Shown: positions 57,120-64,000 of the stretch, piece after piece
Layout: each line of letters begins with the position of its first letter
Numbering within the stretch: the stretch's first letter is position 1
NCBI RefSeq assembly: GCF_018320785.1
Contig: NC_054880.1
Coordinates: 1,484,827 to 1,548,826 of the forward strand
From: Cheilinus undulatus
Taxonomy: Eukaryota; Chordata; Actinopteri; Labriformes; Labridae
Direction: 5' to 3'
DNA: 64,000 nt
The notes under the pieces: model-generated
What the model was told of the DNA's origin: nothing
The model's input: the letters and a program-made list of their open reading frames with translations, nothing else
The model's database searches: none
Made by a program: the position numbers and the translations under genes

Positions 57120-59595
57120 AACATCTTAGAGAAGACTATGTACTATGACATAAATAAACTGAAAAAAACATGCTGCCTTGATAGGAGTGATTGTTATTCA
57201 GGTAAAAATAAAAATGGTTACCACAGCTTAACAAATAGACCATGACATTCTTGACTCCCATGGGCCCAATTTGGCTGGGCCCTAGACAGGTCCCCCCTTT
57301 TTCCTCCCTAAAGGGCAGCTTTGTTCTCGAGATCTTGAGTTTCCAGCTGCTCAGGGCTGAGCTGTGCACCTGGAGCGCAGTGAAGGTGGTGTATGTGGAT
57401 TTTTGGGGTAAGAGATGATGCCATGATTGCCTCATAGAATACTTCTCTTTTTTTTGTGTACTTAATTGGAAATTTGATTTCCAGAGAAAAGGCAGACACT
57501 GTCCCTCTAATAAAATCCTTAATTTTCACTTTTTAAAAAATTTACTAAGACCCAAAAAACATCCCCCAAAAATAATATTGCTGTATGAAATTCATGGAAG
57601 CCTCCATTTCCTAAACTAGACCTGTTAAAGTAATTAAAATATTCTTGTACTTGGCTCGACCTCAGGTACCCAGAAAACTAAAGCCTTATAGTTAGGGGTT
57701 TGTTCCTCTACTATCAGGTGACTTTATGTTTGTTTCACATCCAGTGACCTATAGGTCTTGATAGTTTTACTTCAGTGTTCCACTTCATCCTGAAGGCTTT
57801 AACACTGACCGCTTCCTCATCTTTTTATACAGCACTTCCCTTAAACTCACAGTGACTGACCATAACAGGAAGCTTTGTTGGTAAGTCCAGAATTAGAATC
57901 CAGGAACATAAGAAGAAACAGAAGAAAAACACAGAGGGGAGACATGAAAGATGAGACGTGTGGGAGGACAGGAGCCTAATTATCAGTCCCGTTTTAACGA
58001 CGGAGACAAAAGAAGGAGAACGGCTGACATGAAAACCTAATTATCACCTGTCAGTGACGGCCGACTCAGTTAGAGATGAAGGAGTAGACACGGGACAGTC
58101 ACCGTCATCGCTCTGTAGGAAAGGAATACTTGACTGTTGCTGTCTTTGAAGGTTTTTGTTTCCCAGCTTTGGTAACCAACGTTGTTGTTCATGTTAATGA
58201 TTAATAAAAAACACTTGACCAGCAGTCGCATGCTTATGTCTGAGAGGCTAAAGGAGGAACAAAAACATTGGTGTTTCACAACATGGAACGAGAACAGTTT
58301 GTTTTCAGAGTAAATATCAAACCAAACATTTATTTTAGCCATAATATCATTAAGGTTTCCCTCAATTATCATGATGTTGAAATACAACAAAAGCATTTTA
58401 AACAAACAAGTAAATTAAACAAAAAATACTAGTGAAGGGGCTTGGCATCACTGTCTTAATTTCCCAAAAGAACTGGCAGGGTCAGTCCTGAGACTGCTAT
58501 GTTTTACTGTTCTGCATCTGTAAGATGAATAAATAAATCTTAAAAGAAAAACAGATTGGCATTTATTTATACCTCCCCTTCACTGGGTAGCACTGTCATG
58601 AAAAAGGAGGTGTCCTGGCTCTATGGGTCTTAGGTCTACAGTCCTTAAACTACTGTCTGTGAATCTGCAGATAGGTACTACTGAACTGTCCTGGTTCCAT
58701 CAAGTCCTACAGGTTTAGTCTGAACTTAGAAAATGTGCTTGTATCATTTTTGCTCCAAGCGTAGAAATATTTATTTCCTCAATAGACCGCCCCCCCCCCC
58801 AGTCTGTTATAAAAGCGACCGTATAGTCAGTTTAGATCTTCAGTAAGATTGAACCTTGAAGTGATCCTTGTGGAACACCTTTTGTAAGTGATAGAAACTC
58901 TGGTTAGATATTTACAGCTTTAACACCCAGAAATCTACCAGAAAGGTAATTCTGCAAATAACAGTGTCAATATAATATTGGAGAGTGTCTGAATGAGAAG
59001 ATTATGATACAACAAGTATGATGATATTTTTTGAGAGGTTATGAATATTTGCTTTAAAGTAAGGCACTTTTACTGAGATTGAGGGACCCATAGGAATGTG
59101 AAGCATGTTAATGGACACTATTGTGCATTTAAATGGACTCAAGGATCCCTCTGCCCTTAATTTATTTAAATTTGTTTGACTTAGTATGCTATGCAGTTCA
59201 GTTACAACCTGATATATTTATGCACAAGGACACTGGTAGAGTTTCAGCAGGATTATATGTTGCAAAAGCGAGAAAAGTGCACTGTTTGGGGCAGCCGAGG
59301 GGACTTTCTGATGCACAAGATTCCCGCAGGTATGATGCCACGCTAAGTTGATGTGCTTGTGTTCTCGTATTTACAGAAATAAAAGTTTATTAAACAAACC
59401 CATGCACGCCTGGAAGTCCATGTTTTTGTCTGGGTGTGCAACAAGATGTTTGAATGAATATGTTGTACTATAACTCTGACACCTTATGGACCAAACTATC
59501 ATTTATACCAGGTGTGTCTGTTTCAATTTAAGGATCAAGCAGCCTTGAAAAGAATCCAGAAAACTGTCATGAACAACAAAGTTAGTGGGTTATTG
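57120..59595. other. Intergenic stretch before the TLR gene
   Basis: No gene recognised. 57880-58090 contains two TAATTATCA lines (homeodomain-like cores) in purine-rich sequence. A C run lies at 58790-58800. A 72-codon open frame at 59133-59351 has no recognisable match and is not called. Confidence 0.35.
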
Positions 59596-59599
59596 TGTT

Positions 59600-59718
59600 T
59601 AAGGTGAAAACTGAGAGGGAAGTCTTCTGCTGCCGTTGTCAAAATACATGAAGTGAAACACTTCCTCTGTCCTCAGAGCTGATCTGATTCCTGAGACGTG
59701 AAGATCTGATAAAGAACT
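59600..59718 (+). promoter_or_regulatory. Possible promoter and 5'UTR exon of the TLR gene
   Basis: A GTGAAAACTGAGAG box (interferon-response-like, 59604) and CACTTCCTCTG (PU.1/ETS-like, 59660) lie close together. They are followed by a good donor ACTGTGAGTATT (GT at 59719). The next acceptor in a suitable place is TTCTACAG at 62357-62364, just before the TLR start. This layout (non-coding exon, 2.6-kb intron, coding exon) is plausible for a TLR but unproved. Confidence 0.4.
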
Positions 59719-60805
59719 GTGAGTATTTGAAGTTTTGATTTATCTATGATGCTTCACTTTTTTTTGAATGCATTGGGCCTTTTTATAATCTGAATATGAC
59801 TGCTGATGGTCAGTGATAATATTTATTTGTTCAAACCTTGACAAACATTAGAGCTGCTTCTCTGTGGATTTCCTCAGGATGGCAAAGCCACCAGCTACCT
59901 TTACTAAAAACATCCTGTGTTGTGTCTGTCTGCTGTGGCTCAGTTTTCTTTTCTGTTTGTTTTGTTATGTGGTGCACCCAGGGGGGATTTTAAGAGAAGA
60001 CCTTAAGGGATGCACAGCTCAAAAAAGTTGTGGCATGTAAAAAATGAGTTGTGTACACTAAGAAAAAGGAATCTGGGCAAAAGTAAATTTAACTTAATTA
60101 ATCTTCAATATCAACAATAAAAATCCAAGGATTTGGTTTGACATAAATACATCTAATTTTGTCGTCAGGAATATTGAAACAATGTGGACATTTCTACTCA
60201 ACTAAGAACCAAGGTGGTTTCAGTTCAGTTTCAGCTGTAATAAGCTGAATATCCAGGCCGAAAAACCCTGCTTTATCTACAGCCAGGATGTGAAAAAAGT
60301 GATGAAAACCTTTTAGAGAAGGCAAAAAAGGACTACACCCAATGACTTTAAAGTACATATAAACCCTGTTTTTAGTCCCTGTGAATTTTTTATGTATTTT
60401 ATGATGTTTTTTATGTTCACTGTGTTTTTTTTTTTCTACTTGTTTTACTCACTGTGCAGCACTTTGATAAGCGTAATGTCTTGTAAAATGTACTATAGAA
60501 ATAAAGAGGATTGGATTGGACTGGATATAAATGCATTTTTATTGTAATTTAATAGCATTTAGTGACACATTTCCTGGTGCTGGTGTCCAATCCCCCCTGC
60601 CCTGTCTGGTGCATACCGCAGCCACTTCTAGACCTCCTGGGCAAACACAAATTGGGTGACTGTCCCAGGTCCTCCCTGCAGTACAAAAACATCGAAATAG
60701 AAAATACAAATAAAGTGTAAAGTTAAGCTTAGTGTATACTTCTGCGGTGGCAGCAAACCTAGAGTGAAAATGTGACTTGATGCAGAATCCTGTCAGTTTC
60801 TGGTT

Positions 60806-60919
60806 CTTACTCTCTGATTGGGTAATGGTTGCAGCCTTGCATACTGACACACCTGTTTTAAATTCAATGCAGGTGTGTCAGTCTGCCAGGCTGCAACCAT
60901 TACCAAATCAGAGAGTAAC
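60806..60919. repeat. Inverted repeat, 49-base arms, 14-base spacer
   Basis: Left arm 60806-60855 (ctctgattgggtaatggttg then cagcctt...gacacacctg) pairs with right arm 60870-60919 (caggtgtgtcagtctgccag then gctgcaaccattaccaaatc) with few mismatches. It is a MITE remnant or a transcribed hairpin. Confidence 0.8.
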
Positions 60920-61099
60920 TGATTGATTGATTTTATTTTGAAACGGAATGTCCAAAGAATGTTCACGGATTTGTTACCAACCTTGGCCTGTGCATATTAT
61001 CAAGCAAGAATACCAGATTTTTGAACAATAGATAAAAGATTGTGTGCTTACCTGGGTGCTTGGCTTCAGAATGAGACACAATGGATGAGTTCACCACGC

Positions 61100-61315
61100 G
61101 ATGATCTCCCGGCCGACCATACATCATCGAATTTTGGATCATATTTCCCGGGCAACTTGCAGTTTCCCGGTCAACTATAAATTGATGGCTTTTCAATAAC
61201 ATGCAGTTTCGCCGTCATTCATTTTTCAATTATTTATCAACATTGTTGTCATCACCCGGTCAACCAGAAATAGATGCTTAATCAACCACAATAGCCGATC
61301 ATAAATCAATGCTAT
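61100..61315. repeat. Degenerate 40-45 bp repeat (CCCGGTCAACTATAAATTGATG)
   Basis: Variants at about 61108, 61146, 61168, 61211, 61254 and 61289 share (C)CCGG(T)CAAC followed by an AT-rich ATAAAT(C/T)GATG part. Confidence 0.5.
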
Positions 61316-62364
61316 TCCAATGTCAACCATTCTGACAGTTCAGATGAAATATTAACATTGCTGTCTGGGTAAGCCTGACTTTGTTACCTTAAAAGTTTCA
61401 TCCTGTGTTTCAAAACTACAAAATACTACATTATCCATGAATAAATGCCCCCTGTGATGCATTGTGGGTCTTTCAAATGAGTGATAAATGGCTTTTGTAA
61501 CAATCAGGAATAGATGAACTGCTATCTGAAGGCATGGCGTTGATGATAGATCAAATTGGTGGGATTCAAATCTGGGGATATGTAGGCTGAATTTTCCCAT
61601 GATGCCCTGGGACAGAGTGTTTATGTGTTTAGATCTGTTTAAATGTGATTAGGTGAGTTTAGATGTTGAATGCTGGACAGAGATCACTGCTGGGATTCCT
61701 TTGTTCATCTCTCTGATGGATTATTGTTGGTTTTGATGGTCAACACTTTTGCACCGTGAGTGAAAAGAGGACTTCCTGAAAATCAGTTTCACTGCCCGAC
61801 TTACATCTGAGGTAAAAAATGTAACCATTCTTTGTTAATTTCATTGACAAGGTAATATCTACAAATGTAGAAACAAATGCAGGTACTTCCTTTGCAAATA
61901 TTGAACAGGTGTTACTAAAGAATACCACTAGTGTGAGGGAATCACAGATGATACTATTCATATCATTTTGTTAGACTGCACTGACAGCATGAGTCACTTT
62001 TACAAGCTGATGATAACTGAAATTACATGTATTTCAAAGAAAAAATTGAGTTGAATAAAAATAAGTCTTGTTGAATCTACTTGAAAATGTAGGTAGATTT
62101 CACTTTGGTTTTTGTGTTCTTTCAGTAAAACAGAGTAGTAGTTTTTACAAAGATTTATCTGGCTAATCTCCAAAAAAGCTGATGCAACAAGTTGCCTAGG
62201 TTTTTCTTAGTAGATGGGCCGATTTTTTTTTTTTTATCAGTGTAGAGTTAAACTTATTTTTCTGTGAGTGGAGGGCTGAGGTTTTATATGCCCTGTTTCT
62301 TTTGCACTGCTGGCTCAGATTATAAACTTGTTTTTTTTTCATGTGATTAAATTGTCTTCTACAG

Positions 62365-62374
62365 ATGTGAAGCC
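62365..62374 (+). promoter_or_regulatory. 5'UTR end and start context of the TLR
   Basis: After the acceptor, ATGTGAAGCC precedes the start. The first ATG (62365) is followed at once by TGA and cannot code. The second (62375) has a strong context, GCCATGG, and opens the long frame. Confidence 0.6.
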
Positions 62375-64000
62375 ATGGTGAACTTCAGACCATCAACAGT
62401 GGAGAGTCTGTCCTCAAACTCAGTCCAAAGACTTCTTCTCTTTCTTCTGTGTCTCCTGCTTCTTCATCACCCTTCACTGGCTTACTCCCTGAATAACTGT
62501 ACCTTTGATTTTACTGAGGATGCCTTGGCTGAAGTTTGTATGGATTGCACATCTAATGGACTTGTTTCTGTCCCTGATGACATCCCCAGAAATGCACACA
62601 CGGTTAAACTTTCTGAGAATCAGATAAGAGAAATCAAAAGGGATGATTTTGTGAACATGGCAAAGCTAAGTTTTCTGAGCCTGGATAGTAATGTGATTGC
62701 TCACATAGACGATGGATCTTTCATGTATTTGGTGTCGTTAAAAGAACTCCACATGGCGAGTAATTATCTACCAAATCTGACAGGAAACCTCTTTCAAGGA
62801 CTGTCAAACCTCTCTCTGCTTGATCTCAGTAACAATCAAATTAATTTCATTCATACCTCGGCCTTTGACTTCCTGACCAGCTTAAAAACTGTCATCCTAA
62901 ACTCCAACAAGTTAGAAACCGTCACTGACATAGAGCCCGTTTTAAAACTACCCCACCTTCAGGTACTGAGGCTTAAACACAATCTGTTTTCCACTTTTGA
63001 ATCTAAAGATCTGAATCTGAACACATCCTCCAGCCTGAAGGTGTTAGATGTTGAAGATAATGACATCATGAGATTTAGCATCACAACACCTATCTTCCCT
63101 CATCTTCACACTATTTACCTTTATAGTATTTTCTCTGAATTGGAATGGGACATCCCTGATAAGTCTTTACTGACAAACATAACACATCTGGAGTTAAGCT
63201 ACCTCTTAATTGATATTGAAGAAACACAAAAAGTCCTGCAGAGTCTTGACTCACTGCAAGAATTACAACTTAATTTCATGTGGCAGTTGTTCAGCGAAGG
63301 TCTGTTGCCTACAGTCTGTAAAATACCGACGCTTCGGAGCCTGGATCTGTCTGTAAATGATGATGCAGACATCAGTGCCCAACTTGGAGCTTGCTCTCAG
63401 CTCAAGGAGCTTTACTTGGGTAATACGAACACCTCTGAAATACCCAAAGGCTCATTAAGTATGATGAAGCAACTGAGGTTGTTGGATCTGCGGCAAAATT
63501 TAATCAACAGAGTGCCAGAGGACATAAGAAGCCTCTCCTCCCTCAGGGAACTAAGACTTGGCATCAACCGTATCTCTGAGTTGAGCTGTGAGGATTTCAC
63601 AAACACGACCAGCCTCACTGAGCTCTTTCTAAACAACAACCCTATTGCCAAACTGGACAGGTGCACCTTCCAAAATCTCAACAACCTTAAGGTTTTAAAT
63701 ATGAGTGGGAACAAGTTGTGGACATTCGAGGGTGCCTTCAAAAAAGGCCTTCCAAACCTAGAGATTTTGCATTTAGGAACAACTTTTGTTTCTGATCTTG
63801 TAAAAGGGGATTTTGAGGGTTTAAAGTCCCTAAAACAGTTCGACATAGAATCTAATGACATCAACGTGATAAGAAAAGGAGCTTTTGACACATTGTATAA
63901 TCTAACAAAGCTCTCCATATATCTTCCTATTTTTTTTGATGATGACTTCAGTGAATTGCAACAATTGGAAGATTTTACGATGTATTTCCCTATTGACGCC
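62375..64000 (+). CDS. Toll-like receptor, fish TLR11-family type, 5' part (542 codons, runs off the window)
   Basis: Pattern-recognition receptor; senses microbial ligands with a leucine-rich ectodomain and signals through a cytoplasmic TIR domain (beyond the window). An open frame without stops runs to the edge. Residues 19-30 (RLLLFLLCLLLL) form the signal-peptide core, cleaved probably near residue 36. Cysteines 42, 55 and 58 form an LRRNT-like cap. From residue about 64 on, LxxLxLxxNxL repeats follow (LSFLSLDSNVI, LSLLDLSNNQI, LRLLDLRQNLI, LTELFLNNNPI, LKVLNMSGNKL), at least a dozen and a half in all, with several N-glycosylation sites (NCT 41, NLT 134, NLS 145). The long ectodomain without intron fits TLR13/22/23-like genes of fish, but the subtype cannot be fixed without the TIR part. 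Confidence 0.85.
   Translation, partial: MVNFRPSTVESLSSNSVQRLLLFLLCLLLLHHPSLAYSLNNCTFDFTEDALAEVCMDCTSNGLVSVPDDIPRNAHTVKLSENQIREIKRDDFVNMAKLSFLSLDSNVIAHIDDGSFMYLVSLKELHMASNYLPNLTGNLFQGLSNLSLLDLSNNQINFIHTSAFDFLTSLKTVILNSNKLETVTDIEPVLKLPHLQVLRLKHNLFSTFESKDLNLNTSSSLKVLDVEDNDIMRFSITTPIFPHLHTIYLYSIFSELEWDIPDKSLLTNITHLELSYLLIDIEETQKVLQSLDSLQELQLNFMWQLFSEGLLPTVCKIPTLRSLDLSVNDDADISAQLGACSQLKELYLGNTNTSEIPKGSLSMMKQLRLLDLRQNLINRVPEDIRSLSSLRELRLGINRISELSCEDFTNTTSLTELFLNNNPIAKLDRCTFQNLNNLKVLNMSGNKLWTFEGAFKKGLPNLEILHLGTTFVSDLVKGDFEGLKSLKQFDIESNDINVIRKGAFDTLYNLTKLSIYLPIFFDDDFSELQQLEDFTMYFPIDA

Larger units (their letters stand above)
59719..62364 (+). other. Putative first intron of the TLR gene
   Basis: It holds a LINE/SINE-like tail at about 60450-60525 (gtactatagaaataaagagg), a perfect-looking hairpin (60806-60919) and a degenerate CCCGGTCAAC repeat (61100-61315). 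The polypyrimidine tract and acceptor TTCTACAG close it at 62357-62364. Confidence 0.45.

Noticed and set aside
60539-60850. 103-codon minus-strand frame in the TLR intron
   Set aside because: It overlaps the inverted repeat and a dispersed-repeat-like stretch; no known domain.
63412-63918. 168-codon minus-strand frame
   Set aside because: It lies opposite the LRR coding sequence of the TLR, where Leu/Ser-rich mirror frames are common.

Overview
The window looks like AT-rich, repeat-dense nuclear DNA of a ray-finned (teleost) fish. The evidence is intron-containing genes with vertebrate splice sites, C2H2 zinc-finger genes of the expanded teleost type (acidic N-terminus rich in KSEDDE and IKEE motifs), many non-autonomous hAT, piggyBac-like and Tc1 transposons, long microsatellites, and a fish-type Toll-like receptor at the right edge. 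The species cannot be named from the sequence alone.

Layout. From 1 to about 39 kb lies a tandem, same-strand cluster of four related C2H2 zinc-finger genes. A is the last exon at 973-3269. B is 10122-10171 joined to 14414-15809. C is 19233-19285 joined to 20985-22920. D is 34667-34833 joined to 36619-38023. B, C and D each have a similar upstream promoter/5'UTR block (about 9.6, 18.8 and 34.3 kb), a tiny first coding exon with the same splice donor, and a big last exon with all the fingers. A fifth, orphan first exon with a nonsense codon lies at 4614-4803. Each gene has decayed finger or acidic-module sequence past its present stop, so the cluster evolves by duplication, unequal exchange and truncation. 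B, C and D appear to read their first exon in a different frame from the ancestral one, matched by a frame change at the start of the last exon.

Between C and D, 25.0-26.9 kb is a repeated non-coding block with CTCF-like cores. Then comes a dead kinesin-1 heavy chain (KIF5-type) stalk pseudogene at 27.25-31.44 kb, interrupted by two hAT-like elements in one intron and a 182-bp near-perfect hairpin element in its last recognisable exon. At 31.6-33.2 kb there is an array of about seven tRNA-like sequences on the minus strand, interleaved with a 58-bp minisatellite and duplicated as a block.

From 39 to 59 kb I see no convincing host gene. It is mostly transposon-derived: a hAT-type element with target duplication and a nested piggyBac-like element (40.6-42.4 kb), another hAT-like element (43.4-44.5 kb), a MITE (45.4-46.0 kb), a piggyBac-like element with a broken transposase start (47.1-48.3 kb), Tc1 relics (50.4-51.0 and 53.2-54.6 kb), and arrays of a recurrent minisatellite. 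The last 4.4 kb holds the 5' part of a Toll-like receptor gene (coding from 62375, running off the window), with a possible 5'UTR exon near 59.7 kb.

The zinc-finger proteins are probably nuclear DNA-binding regulators and the TLR a membrane pattern-recognition receptor. Both are fast-evolving families, but nothing here shows that they work in one pathway.
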